Below are positions 23,582-34,088 of a DNA stretch of 64,000 nt, one piece after another; position 1 is the stretch's first letter, and the number at the start of each line of letters is the position of its first letter. The position numbers and the translations under genes are program-made. Below the pieces are notes generated by a model that ran no database searches, was not told the origin of the DNA, and saw only the letters and a list, made by a program, of their open reading frames with translations. Source of the DNA: Gymnothorax reevesii (taxonomy: Eukaryota > Chordata > Actinopteri > Anguilliformes > Muraenidae); the NCBI GenBank assembly GCA_029721435.1, contig CM056577.1:117364219-117428218 (forward strand), written 5' to 3'.

Positions 23582-23740
23582 CAGGGCTGCCAAATGCTGT
23601 TCCCAAAGATCTACCTTCCTGCTGGGCTTTCATTCCAACATTAACAAGATCGCATTGACATGCTAATTAGAGGAGCCTTGTGCTTGAATGACAACCAACA
23701 ATACGGTAGATCTGCATGGAACTGGGTTAGGCATCCATTT
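23582..23740. mobile_element. Short hAT-like MITE
   Basis: It starts CAGGGCTGCCAAATGCTGTT then AAAGATCTACCTTCCTG, and ends with ACGGTAGATCTGCATGGAAC then GGGTTAGGCATCC, the inverted counterpart. This is a common fish MITE pattern. Related single-ended fragments are visible near 57054-57115 and 62845-62900. Confidence 0.6.
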
Positions 23741-24318
23741 TGTACACAACAGCCAGTATTTTAGATAGCAAGTTGTGAATGTTGAAAAACAGGTTTAAGG
23801 TGGGCACTGTGATGCTCAAGTCAGAAATATTCCCACTGAAAACTTGTGTGTCACGTCTATTTGAAAGTTAAACAGGACGCCGGTACTAAGGGGTAAAGTG
23901 TAAATGTAGTCCATTTTCGTGTGGACTGCGGATACAAGTCTAACAATTATTCTGATAAAACATTAATACAATGTGTTTTATGATAGGCAGGCATTGTTGG
24001 TGGTTATAATGGCTACCATAACAAAAGACAGCCTTACATTGGGGTTTACTCAAGCTACCCAACAGTGGAGTGCCACTGATATGTGGACGTTGAGCTAGCT
24101 CATGAAGGATGAGTTCGGAAGGTCTTTGTGAAGTATGTGTCAGGATCCTGATTACCAAATGCAAATACATTGCTTTTGTGATGCATCTATTCCAGGACAA
24201 TCAACGGCCACCATGGACAGACATCGCAGTGCGTAAACATCTCAAAGTTAGAGCAAGCAAAACGGATGTTTGAAAAAAATGATTTAAAATTTACTTTCTA
24301 TCCCATCTTGCGTAAAAA

Positions 24319-24545
24319 AAGAGCCATCAGGAGATGGCATATCCTCCCGGCCCCATGTCACCCACTTCGGATTAGCAGAAGGCACCACGTCAGGTCATGA
24401 TTAATGTCCACACCAAGTTTTATGGAAAAAAATGTTGAACGGTTTTCAAGTTATGCTCCGGAAATGAAATGTTCACACACGGACGGACGGACAAACGACT
24501 GCTACCTTGACTACATCCCCCTCGCATTATATGCTGGGGGATAAT
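24319..24545 (+). repeat. Hairpin-ended GACGGAC repeat family, member 2
   Basis: The 5' end is AAGAGCCATCAGGAGATGGC. Inside are CGGTTTTCAAGTTATGCTCC and CGGACGGACGGAC. The 3' end is a hairpin ATCCCCC...GGGGGAT around a GCATTATATG loop (24515-24542). It sits in the intron between rnf19a exons 5 and 4, about 190 bp from exon 4. Confidence 0.7.
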
Positions 24546-24732
24546 AATTTGTTTTTGGAAAGAAGAAAAGCGCAAGGATGGCTCGGAAAAAGACAATATC
24601 AACAAAAAATTTCCACTAGCGATGAACTCAAAAGTATCAGTAAATATTTTCGAGTTTCAGTATCATGACCCTGCTCCTTCAACGTCTTGCCAGCAGGTCC
24701 CCGATACTTCCAAGACTGAGTGACTGACTGAC

Positions 24733-24895
24733 CTTCCTCCCGACATACACGGGGATCCCGATGATCATGGCAGGGATGGCGATTCCAGCGATCAGAGCGA
24801 TGCCCACGGGAGCGCCCACCAGCGTGCCCAGCTGCCACAGGATCTTCTTCTTACGGCTCCAGGGCTTCTTTCCCCAGAAGGTGCAGCCAGACGGA
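24733..24895 (-). CDS. rnf19a: rnf19a coding exon 4: end of RING2 and first membrane segment
   Basis: This exon encodes residues 329-383. It opens with [18 protein letters not shown], where C333 is probably the last RING2 ligand. The first long hydrophobic segment follows (about 347-380, rich in Ile, Ala, Val and Gly with prolines: [17 protein letters not shown]), ending at VGRK. This stretch is nearly invariant in the family and anchors the protein to the ER or other endomembranes. The acceptor is CCCCACAG and the donor GTCAGT, which is weaker than the others in this gene but keeps the phase exactly (exon ends on a full codon). Confidence 0.94.
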
Positions 24896-24999
24896 CTGTG
24901 GGGCCGCGAGGGAGAGTCACACCAGGTACGCCCCATATATACACACCCTGAACGCACACAGACGCGCACACACACACACACCCTGCATCCCACGCTCAC

Positions 25000-25144
25000 C
25001 TCAGGTAGTGCAGGTCAGAGATCTCCTTCATGCACAGCCAGCAGAACTCGCAGCCGCACACCGCGCAGGTCATGTGATTGCAGCTGCCGTCATTCATCTT
25101 GATGATGTAAGCAGCACAGCGCGGACAAGGTTTGATGTCATCGG
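25000..25144 (-). CDS. rnf19a: rnf19a coding exon 3: catalytic RING2
   Basis: This exon encodes residues 281-329, read directly from the minus strand as [34 protein letters not shown] and [15 protein letters not shown]. It is the RING2 (Rcat) domain. C287 and C290 are the first zinc pair, and C302 in GSCNHMTC is the expected catalytic, ubiquitin-accepting cysteine. C307, C310/C312, C315 and C318 supply further ligands. All key residues of the family are present, so the ligase should be active. The exon is missed by simple ORF scanning because it is short and open in only one frame. The acceptor is CTCCGCAG and the donor GTGAGC. Confidence 0.95.
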
Positions 25145-25594
25145 CTGCGGAGGGAGGTCCATCGGTCAGGAGCGTTCAAAATCAAAATAATCATAACTAG
25201 AGATTTTTTTTTTTGCTTGAAACACAAACAAACATTCTCTCCCCCCCCCCCCCCATCCCAACGCAGCCGCCCCTCATTGAAGTTCACAGACATTTAGGAA
25301 GAAGCTAGAAAAGTTAATCACCGCAAAACGGCAAAAAGCACATCTGCAGCACATGATGCAAATGTGTGCAAATTTTCAGTGAAATCCATCAAACGTTTTC
25401 TGAGTGACGGTGAGGAAATGGTGGGAACGCTGACGCGGACATGCACGCACACGGGAAACCGGACAAAAACGAAATGTCCCCTTCAGCCTTTGGGGGGGAC
25501 ACACATAGTAACCGGAAGGTGTGACTGTGTGTACCCATGCATGCATGCGAAAAGTCAGTGTGTGACATGTGAGAGAGTGTGTGCATGTAGTGAA

Positions 25595-25596
<2 letters not shown>

Positions 25597-25624
<28 letters not shown>
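25597..25624. repeat. (GT)n microsatellite beside rnf19a exon 2 donor
   Basis: An uninterrupted GT run ends six bases from the exon 2 boundary at 25631. On the transcript it is an (AC)n tract immediately after the donor. Confidence 0.95.
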
Positions 25625-25627
<3 letters not shown>

Positions 25628-25630
25628 TAC

Positions 25631-25839
25631 CTGTGGCTCCGCTCTCCTGGCTGAAGCTGAGGGAGGAGGAGCGGACCGTGCGGAGCCTCAGGCTCTGTGC
25701 CCTCTGTTGCCGGGCAGCGTCGCAGGTCTGGTTGGGGTGCCACAGCTGCTTGCAGTGGTAGCAGAACTCCGTCCCGCAGCCCTCTCTGCCGCACGTGATC
25801 TTGGGACAACTGGCGCAACCGAAGGCGATGACTGCGTAC
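25631..25839 (-). CDS. rnf19a: rnf19a coding exon 2: IBR domain
   Basis: This exon encodes residues 211-281. It begins with [13 protein letters not shown] and carries the remaining IBR zinc ligands: C227, C232, C237, C240, H245 and C250 (EFCYHCK and HPNQTC motifs). After the IBR comes the linker [20 protein letters not shown] leading to RING2. The acceptor is CGCGCAG and the donor GTACTC. A (GT)n microsatellite begins six bases inside the downstream intron, so an unspliced read-through produces a false Thr-His repeat. The frame joins exon 1 as GG|G. Confidence 0.95.
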
Positions 25840-27330
25840 CTGCGCGGGGACACCGGGGGCGAGAGCGTTAGCGACCGGACACAGGTCCGCACCTTTACCT
25901 TCAGCAGAGCCACACCTGACTGGGCTCTTCTGCACATCTGAACACATCATCTCTGCACACTACAGCTATTCTGCAGGTAATGAGGCTCATGCGATTGACT
26001 CCTTTACACCCGCGACAAATCAGCGATGTTTACGGTCAATAAATGACTGAAAAACCACAGCAGTCATGCGGTCAGAATTCACCTGCTTTTCATTACCGCG
26101 AGTGATTTTTGGTCGGATCAGTACGGCCTTACATCTGCAGATGTGCGTGGCTGAGTGAGTGATTGATAGATTACGTAACATCATTGGTTGGCAAACATTG
26201 TACTTCCCCATTGGCTGTTGGTAACTGCCCACAATTTTGCACATAGACCATAAAAGGTTCAGTCATATACTAAGTCTTGATCTAGTCTTCTAAAAACAGC
26301 CCAAGACATTCAGTTAAGAGTATTCCAGTAACTCCTTCAAGGGCTAATTGGAGAATTTCGTAGAAGATAATTCAGCATCTCCTCAATGGCAGCTGGAACA
26401 CAACAGCGGCGAACAAACTGATCATGTGGGTCTGCTGGCCAGAGAAGGACCAAACATGGGCAGCGGTAACGCACCCAAGACCACTGGCTTTCACTGGTTA
26501 CACCATTTTGTTTAAAATGTGATTACATTGACCAACAAAAGCAAATATAAATTCATACATGCAGGCCAAATAAAAAACACCATATGACACATGATTCAAA
26601 TTAACAAAAACCCAAGACAAAGCCGGTCCACAGATAATCTGCTGAGGGCTGAGTTCCTCTCAGTCCTGATTGGTCACCCCCACCCAATTCCCCTCCTCAT
26701 TGCACTGCCATGGAAACACAGCAGGTGGCATTTTCCACTGAAGACCTGGGAAACAAATGAGTGACAGGGCATCTCACCCTGAAGCATCCCTCTCCCCTCG
26801 ACCGCCATGAATCACAAGTGTGAAAGTTTCAGCAGTGGGACCCGCATCCACAGCCAATAATAGGCTGAGCATTGCAGCAGTGCACTGTGGGAATGGGAAA
26901 TCAATGCTTCACAACCGCAACAGAGACTGAAATCAATGAACTGTTCTACTGCGCTGAAGGGTCCACAGGAACTTATTAACTGCGCACATGCAGAAGAACT
27001 GGCTCCATTCCGACTCATAAAACTAACAGTTTCCTCTCACAGGTGTGCCATAGTCAGACACTGGGCCAGAAAAAGCTGGACACCAATGGAGATGCATGAA
27101 AATACAGCCAAAGATCAGTGGTTTTAATCCAATATTTCAGGCCTTTGGAGAAACTGGCCACAGACATGAGGGGAATTTGCCATAAACCCTTTGTAGCTTC
27201 TTTTTTTGTATAAATGCTGTAAAGATGAAAAAACCAGCTTTCTTGAAGAGGTTCTCTGATCTCCACCTTTATCCCAAACGTGACACCACACCGAAATCAA
27301 ACCCTGCAATAAAAGTAATACCGTACTATA

Positions 27331-27566
27331 ACAAGAGCCATCTGGCAATGGCGGATCCCCCCGGCTGTAGGTTGTGTAACCTACCGGTTGTGTGGACAGA
27401 CGGACGGACCGAAACTCCCAAAAGGCACAACTAGACCATAAGCTCCATACCAAATTTGGTGTTTGTAAGTGGTATAGTTTGAGTTCTGGTCCGGAAACGA
27501 TTTTATTACAGACGGACGGACGGACACACTGATCGCTATATCCCCCCGCATTATATGGGGGGATAA
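27331..27566 (+). repeat. Hairpin-ended GACGGAC repeat family, member 3 (best preserved)
   Basis: The 5' end is ACAAGAGCCATCTGGCAATG then GCGGATCCCCCCGGC. Inside are GACGGACGGACC, TAGTTTGAGTTCTGGTCCGG and GACGGACGGACGGAC. The 3' end is a perfect 9-bp stem TATCCCCCC/GGGGGGATA with loop GCATTATAT (27539-27565). It abuts the hAT-like MITE at 27588. Confidence 0.75.
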
Positions 27567-27587
27567 AAACCCTGGTGTCATTTACAC

Positions 27588-28150
27588 CAGTGACGGCTGG
27601 TGAACTGGCGATTGGGGAAGCTCAAAACAATCCCATAAAATTAATGATTGGTCACGATCCGTTTCCAATCATTCATTTAAATTACCATTACAGAAGCTCC
27701 GATAACTCAACATTATCAGGTGTGGCCAGTTTTCATTTATACCGCACACCTGTCAACTCTCATGCATTCGGTGTGAGTTTAAGTGGCCTATTTACGTTCC
27801 TGTTGTAGTCAGCAATTATTCAATCAACACATATAGAAGAGATTCTCGGGCAGAATTGAAGCCCTTCTGCATGAATTGAAGCCCTAGACGTTTCAAATGA
27901 TCCAATTTCATTTAAACGATTGCCAAACATGCATTGCTGCAAATCCCTGAATAAAGAAAAGCATGAGAAGTCCAGAGTCGTGATCGTTATGCGTTATTCA
28001 TGAAAACTGGCCACACCTGATAATGTTGAGAGTTTTCAGAGTTTCTGTAATGGTAATTTATGCGAATGACTGAAAACAGGTCGTGACCAATCATTCATTT
28101 TAAGGGATTGTTTTGAGCCTCCCCAGTTATCAGTTCAAGAGCCGCCACTG
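27588..28150. mobile_element. hAT-like MITE with 160-bp inverted ends and perfect 8-bp duplication
   Basis: The left arm starts CAGTGACGGCTGGTGAACTG and the right arm, complemented, starts CAGTGGCGGCTCTTGAACTG. Both continue through GCTCAAAACAATCCC, AATGATTGGTCACGA and ATTATCAGGTGTGGCCAG. ATTTACAC occurs exactly on both sides (27580-27587 and 28151-28158). No transposase is encoded. It lies in rnf19a intron 1. Confidence 0.9.
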
Positions 28151-28704
28151 ATTTACACTGCAACCAAACCCTGATGCTCAGATTCCTGCGCCTGCGGCCT
28201 GAATCAGCACAGGTGTACAGAGACGGAACTGCAATAAAAAGATTGTTCCCCATACGCAAAAGAACAGATGAGGGAATGTCCAAACGAAAGTGAGCTCCTG
28301 AGGGTGTGTGGGGGGTACTGCAGTCTGACTCGCACCGCACTGCCTCTCACAGCTCAGTGAAGCACGAGACGGCCCCCGCTGGGACACTCCAGCGCCACAA
28401 ACACCTCCTTCCAGGGGGGGGAAACTGAGCTGCTGTTAAACAAGCTGCGGTCAAACCTACAGACGGCACAGCAGGCTCAGCGCGCCCAACCCTGAGAACC
28501 AACCACAGCTTCCTGCTGCCCTCACTCATGCACACGACAACAGCGTGCCAGTATAGCACTGCAGATCTTCCCCCAAACACAGCCTCGCTCTGCTTTCCGC
28601 CCGTCTCAGAGAGAGGGCGCGTAAGTGTGCCTGTGCGGGTGTGCGAGTTTGAGAGCGTATTAATGAATATACATGTGGTGAGTGGGCACGTGTGTGCGCG
28701 CGCG

Positions 28705-28990
28705 TCCTTGTACTTGCTACATACTGAGGACCGGCATGGGTTTTTAACCAACAAAGTTAAGTCTTTTCTGGGAAGTGAGGACATTTTGGCCGGTCCTCAC
28801 AACTACAAAGGCAAAATGTGACTTATTAGTTAAGGTTGGGGGTAAGGTTAGAATTAAGGATAGGCTAAGGCTAAGGCTAAGGTAAGGGTTAGGCATACAT
28901 TGTTTATTGTTAAGATTAGGGAAAGGCTGTAGAGACACAGGACAAATGAGAAGTCAATGAAATGTCCTGACAAAGATGCAAGTACAAGGA
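28705..28990. mobile_element. MITE-like element with 13-bp perfect inverted ends abutting TG/CG repeats
   Basis: TCCTTGTACTTGC (28705-28717) is exactly inverted as GCAAGTACAAGGA (28978-28990). Inside is GGACATTTTGGCCGGTCCTC and a run of TAAGG/GTTAGG variants (28830-28900). Both outer flanks are alternating purine-pyrimidine microsatellite (GTGTGTGCGCGCGCG and TGTGTGTGTGCGCGCG), as if the repeat tracts travel with the element or are its target. Confidence 0.65.
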
Positions 28991-29821
28991 TGTGTGTGTG
29001 CGCGCGTCTGTGCATGCATGTGTCTGTGTGTATGAGTATGTGCGTGAGTGTGCGTATGAATGCGCACCTGTTTGCCTGTAAATACCCCTTTCCTTTGTTT
29101 TCAGGCAGTCAACCTGATACATGTTGTCAGAGCCCCTGGGCAACAGTGAGAGAAGTTGGTGTCCATTACAGCCTTCATTAGTCAGGCTTAACAGGGAAGG
29201 TATGAGGTCAGCATGTGCTGCTCAGTTCTGTCAGGAACCTGGGCAGCTGGCAGGTGCTTTGGAAAAGTACGCTGGTAAAAAGCAACTCTTCAAACACCTG
29301 GCTTATTTTCTTTGGTATTTTCCTTAATTCGCAGAAGGAATCCATCCACGAATGCAGCTTTGAGAAGAGGCCTTTAAACATCTGCACACACCCGAAGGCG
29401 CACAAGAGCAGCCCGCTTTTAGTCACGCTTCAAACCCAGCTTCATTAAAATCTCACATCAAATTAAAGACGCTCAAATGAATCACACTGGGCCACACTGT
29501 AGCTGCACAGCAATGAGGTCTCAGGTTCGAGTCTGCCTTGAGGGCGTCTCTGTGAAGCGTTTACTTCAGTTTTCTCTGGATGCTCTGGAGTCCTCTCGCA
29601 GCCCAAAGGCTAAATGGAAACTACACTTCCCAAGGGTACTTGCATGTGAATGCATGTCCCTGGCCATTCACTGGAGAACCCAGCAGGAAGCATTCCTTTT
29701 ATAGGCCTAGTGCATGCTGAGATGGGCTCCAGCCCTGAACAAGCAGAGATCATGACGGACTAATGAGTGAATAAATGATTAAATTTTCACCATCCTGTAA
29801 TCACAGACACAGCCCAATATA

Positions 29822-29965
29822 CAGGGCGTTTCAAAAAGATGAACCCGGTTAATAAAACGTAATAACCCACTAAACCATTTGTAACTTTTTGTGTAATTTG
29901 TCCCATGTTGCCATCAATTAATATAGTGCATTGAAAAATTGGGTCCATCTTCTTGAAACACCCTG
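29822..29965. mobile_element. 144-bp MITE with about 25-bp inverted ends
   Basis: The left end CAGGGCGTTTCAAAAAGATG and right end (complement) CAGGGTGTTTCAAGAAGATG extend to ...AACCC and ...GACCC. A TA precedes the left end. The ends resemble CAGGGTGTTTC-type mariner/Tc-group elements. It has no coding capacity and lies in rnf19a intron 1. Confidence 0.7.
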
Positions 29966-30605
29966 CACAAGCTGCCTTCAGATGTTCAACACACAACCGC
30001 ATACAGAGAACTGCCAAATTAGACTAGAGTTATTAAACTCGACATGATTGCCGGAATATCTCTCAGAAGCATAGGAGCCCTGACCGTCTGTTCAGTGATG
30101 ATAGAGCAACTTGACTAGTCATCAGGGGTCCGAGCCGGAGGGGACTGGAAGCAATATAGTTCTTACCTTACCGAGGAGAGCTCGCTACATCTGATAGTAT
30201 TGAGTGTTTTCAGAGTTTGCACGATAATAACTTAAATAAATTATCGAAAACACGCCAAAACCGCAGTGATCAGATTAGGCGAATTCGCATCGCAAAATGC
30301 AAATCAAATTTCAGCAGTTTTGACATAATGCTAATCATCATAACGATCCCTTTGCAAAAAATGTGATTATCACATATAGTATAAAAAAAACTGGCGAGTG
30401 TAGTTGGGCTGAACGGCCTGTTCTTGCCATTCATGTTATGGTATGTTAGTTATGTGAAAATGATGTTCCTCATTTGCATACCAACCAATCAGCTTCTGGG
30501 GAGCAGATGCATGCACTTGGGACTCGGCAGGCTATCTGCTGGTCATACGTTCAATCATCTTTGGTCATAACGGCTAGACTCTTATGTGAGCCATCGTGTA
30601 TTAAG

Positions 30606-31195
30606 TTATGTTACTCTTTGGATATTGCCACCTACTTAAGCTAGTAAGCTAACTTACATTAACCGGGGAAAATCTTTGTAAATGATCATCATATCAAGGT
30701 GATATGATTTGTTTCTTGCCCCAACTTTACCAACTTTGCCAGCTGTCATAGGCATGAACTTATCAGAAGTTTTGCGGCAGTTTCGTACGACCCAACTGAA
30801 CTGTCATTTTTGGGACATTAGCAAGTTTACTTGCTAGTTTAAAAGCAATCGCTTTGGTGCAGATATCAGGATAGAGAACCTGTGGTAGTTATGATGCTTA
30901 CTGGAGAGATTTTTAAGCTCCGATTTGTCACTTTGAACGCCATCGCACACAGACAATCTCTTTTAACATTGATCACCCGCTTATTTTACCTGAAGAGCAA
31001 ACAGTAAGTTCCGGCCGGAGATGTTTATTTTATAGCTAGTTTTAGCTTCATTATCTTGTTATGCATGCTACCGCATATTGCGTTACTCTTCAGATTATAA
31101 AGCTAGCCATCTTCCAATTTAGCTGACGCTAGTTAAGGGGAATCTTTGTAATCATTGCTATTCTAAAGCAATATGATTTGGTTTTTGCCCTAATG
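30606..31195 (+). repeat. Two diverged direct repeats of about 120 bp, 475 bp apart
   Basis: The segments 30606-30725 and 31080-31195 share GTTACTCTT, AAGCTAGy, GCTAACTTACAT/GCTGACGCTAGT, GGGGAAnATCTTTGTAA, AATATGATTTG-like and GTTTxTTGCCCyAA. This looks like an old duplication or two units of a repeat. It lies in rnf19a intron 1. Confidence 0.45.
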
Positions 31196-31976
31196 GAAAG
31201 AACTCTGCATCAGACCTCCACTTTTTTGGCTTTAACCCCGAATTGCCTGGACTGGATGTACGCTTTATATTTTTCCACAACCGAATGTTCTTCCAGCGAC
31301 CCAAACATCACGATAAGATCAAAGACAGAAAATTTTGTCTCACTGCTATGTGGCTTAGGGAATCGGAAGTTCATCGGCCTCTCCCGAAACATGCACAATG
31401 ATCTCTGATCATTCAAATGATGTTGTGATGTCAACATGTGACTGAGTTGGAGAGTGCCTTGTGTGACTGGATTTTAATGGGAATGGACCCCTTCACATTT
31501 CTGATCAGGTGTTAAACAACATTATGCTACAGTATGGTATAGATAAGACAGCTGTACTGTCAGTTACAAGTAGTTTACAGAAATTTCATTAGGAAACAGA
31601 AGTGTGCTGTATTAAACTATGATTATTCAGGGTAAAATTGATGCCTTTTGGAAATAATTTGTTTCGCTTTCAGAATGAAGTTGTACTTCTCTTGTCATTG
31701 TAATTTATCATTAGAAATGAATTAAAAAAGGCCCTCGTCATTTAAAATCTGGTATACGGTTTTCCAATTTTTGCTGATCATTTTTCAGATGAGCTAAACA
31801 ATTGCTAATCAATTGGTATAATGATTAGCAAAAAATGCTAATCAATTTTTTTCCCTTAATCTGATCAAGGAATGTTCTGTGCTGCCTCAATTTTCAGTTC
31901 ACCAGCTGCCACCGTTGAACAATGGCCTAAAAACTAAGGTGGCGTGTCAGGGTCAGATCACTAGAAACACTATTTT

Positions 31977-33172
31977 TATCTCCCCGGCAGCATTACTGCA
32001 GGGGGGCCATAGTCATCAGTGTGTCCGTCGGTCCGTCCGTCCAGGTGTCCGTCTGTAATCATATCTTGTCCGGGCCATATCTCGGAAATTATACATCCGA
32101 TCTTCACGCAACTTTACAGATATGTTGAGGATGATGTCTAGATGTGCCTTTTTATACTTAGGAATTTCTGGAATTTTTCATTTCCACGGTTTCCATGGAA
32201 ACTTGTGTGAATTGGAAATTTGCTTGTCCAGGCCATATCTCAGAGGCTATACATCCGACCTTCGCGAAACTTAACAGATTTGTTGAGCATGATGTCAACG
32301 TGCCTTTTGATACTGAGTAATTTCTGGAATTTTTAATTTTTGTGCTTTCCATGGAAACTTGTGTGAATTCTGAATTGGAACTTAGTTTGTCTGGGCCATA
32401 TCTCAGAAACTACAAATCCAACCTCCACCAAACTTCATAGATATGTTAAGCATTATATCTAGATGTACCTTTTGATACTTAGGAATTTCTACAATTTTAG
32501 AGTTTTGCACTTCGCATGGAATTATGGGTGAATTTGGACTAAGCTCACTGATAATTTTGACCACACTTAATTAACATGTTCAGCATGATTTCTATATGAG
32601 CCTTTTGACATTTAGGAGTTTCTGTAAAAATTCTTTTCTGCGTCTTTCGTGCAAATGTGTGTGAAGGTGGACTTAATAGCCAATATCTCTGAAGCCATCT
32701 CCGACTATACCAGTGTCAGTGAAACTTAGTTTAATATGTTCAATTTGGTTTATTGTCTTTTGAAATGTTTGTTATCCCCCTGGCATTATTTTAATATAAT
32801 AAAATGTGAAGCTAGGAAACTCCTGGCCCTAGTGGCGGCCCACTTCCTCATACTGAGTGCCGGTAACATGAACAGCAAGATGAACAAACAACCACAGCGA
32901 CTACAGGTAATGTCCTCAGACAGACAGTATAACACAGACTGACCACATCTACACCAACATACCTCAACAGACAATTCAAACAGGGACACTGAACTTGCAT
33001 TGGTCTGACCACAACATTGTCTGGATTGCCATTTCATAGTCAGGCAAGTTTGTTACCTCATTACTTCAGATCAAGTCCTTTAATACAGTAGTACATTTAC
33101 TCATGTAAATTGAACAGTTAATTCATGAATGTGGGGGGCCGGATGAATATGCCATTGCCAGATGGCTCTTGT
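31977..33172 (-). repeat. Hairpin-ended GACGGAC repeat family, long member (1.2 kb) with internal tandem units
   Basis: In minus orientation the 5' end is ACAAGAGCCATCTGGCAATG (33172 downward), the same as member 3. The 3' end carries GACGGACGGACC and a CCCCCC...GGGGAGATA hairpin. The interior (about 32065-32720) is built of about four diverged units of roughly 163 bp, each with GGGCCATATCTC, AAACTT, GTTGAGCATGATGTC, CTTTTGATACTTAGGA and CCATGGAAACTTGTGTGAAT. No ORF of note is present. Confidence 0.7.
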
Positions 33173-33427
33173 TTTTATTGTGTCCTACTTGGCGAACGAT
33201 GCAAGACAAGTTTAATTTCAATTCAGCGGCTTCTCATAAGATTAAATAAACCATATGAAATCTCATAAAAATCTGATGTGGAGCCCATTTGACCAGAACT
33301 CACCCAGGTGCAAATGCCTCAATTGGTAAGACTGTTTCTTAGCACCAGCCAAACAGAATCACACACCAATAGACAGATGGGGAACGTGACTCGTAATTGG
33401 TCACACTGGAGGGGGACGTGGCCTTAC

Positions 33428-34059
33428 CCGCAGTCGGGGGCGGGGCACCAGCGGCAGTCGGGGTCGGCCACCAGCCAGCGGCGGAGCATAAACTCCTCGT
33501 ACTTCTCCATGAGAGCGCGGTCAGCCAGGATCATGCGGATGTCGTGGGGATTGAAGCGCTCGGCGCACTCGGGGCAGCTGATGTTGACGCGGCTCTCGGA
33601 GATCTCGATGCGCAGGTACTGGCGCAGGCAGTCAGCACAGGAGCGGTGCTGGCAAGTCATGATGTCGGGGAAGCGCTCACGCGAGTGCCTCAGCAGACAG
33701 AGCGGGCACTCCAGCTGCTCCGCTGAGGACGAGGGGGAGGAGCACGCGGCTGCCCCGCCCCCGCCGGGCGAGGAGGCGGGGCCTGACGAGGTAGAAGCGG
33801 CGCCCGACCCGGCGCCAGAGGCCCGCTCGCTGCACATCTCTGAGTGGATGCTCTCGATGCAGGCGATGCCATCCACGCCGGCGGGGGGCTCGCGGGGCCG
33901 GCGCTTGTGCTCCCGACGGCGAAACAGCGAGTGCAGGGACAGCCGGCGCTTTTTGGGCGCCTTCTTCACTGCGGGTAGGACGAGGGGCGGGGCGGCGGCT
34001 GACGACGACAGGTCCCGCTCTGACCCCGCCCCCTGCCTCTGTTGCTTCTGCAGACTCAT
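33428..34059 (-). CDS. rnf19a: rnf19a coding exon 1: N-terminus, RING1, start of IBR
   Basis: This exon encodes residues 1-210 plus two bases of codon 211. A basic stretch ([18 protein letters not shown], residues 32-49) precedes a Gly/Ala/Ser-rich low-complexity region (about 80-113). RING1 follows, with zinc ligands C118, C121, C136, H138, C141, C144, C162 and C165. The first IBR ligands are C205 and C210. The donor is GTAAGG. The start at 34059 is the first in-frame Met after an in-frame TAA at 34192-34194, and it aligns with the internal MSL of mammalian RNF19A, so the roughly 31-residue mammalian N-terminal extension is absent here. The exon is far more GC-rich than the surrounding intron. 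Confidence 0.95.
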
Positions 34060-34088
34060 CTCTCCCGCGACTGGCTGCTGAGGCGCAT
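34056..34088 (-). promoter_or_regulatory. Upstream ORF overlapping the rnf19a start codon (ATGA)
   Basis: A ten-codon ORF ([10 protein letters not shown]) starts at 34088 and its TGA stop shares bases with the main ATG (ATGA overlap at 34056-34059). Such overlaps usually reduce translation of the main ORF or permit termination-reinitiation. This is seen directly in the sequence. A regulatory effect is inference. Confidence 0.55.

Noticed and set aside
25389..25937. 182-codon minus-strand frame with Thr-His repeats
   Set aside because: Only residues from 25839 to 25631 are real (exon 2). The ends are unspliced intron, including a (GT)n microsatellite.
28830..28905. TAAGG/GTTAGG tract considered as an interstitial telomere
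   Set aside because: Units are irregular, not TTAGGG arrays, and the tract lies inside a MITE-like element with its own inverted ends.
33308..34081. 257-codon plus-strand frame and a 109-codon frame opposite rnf19a exon 1
   Set aside because: They are antisense shadows of a GC-rich coding exon whose minus-strand frame clearly encodes RING1 and IBR residues.
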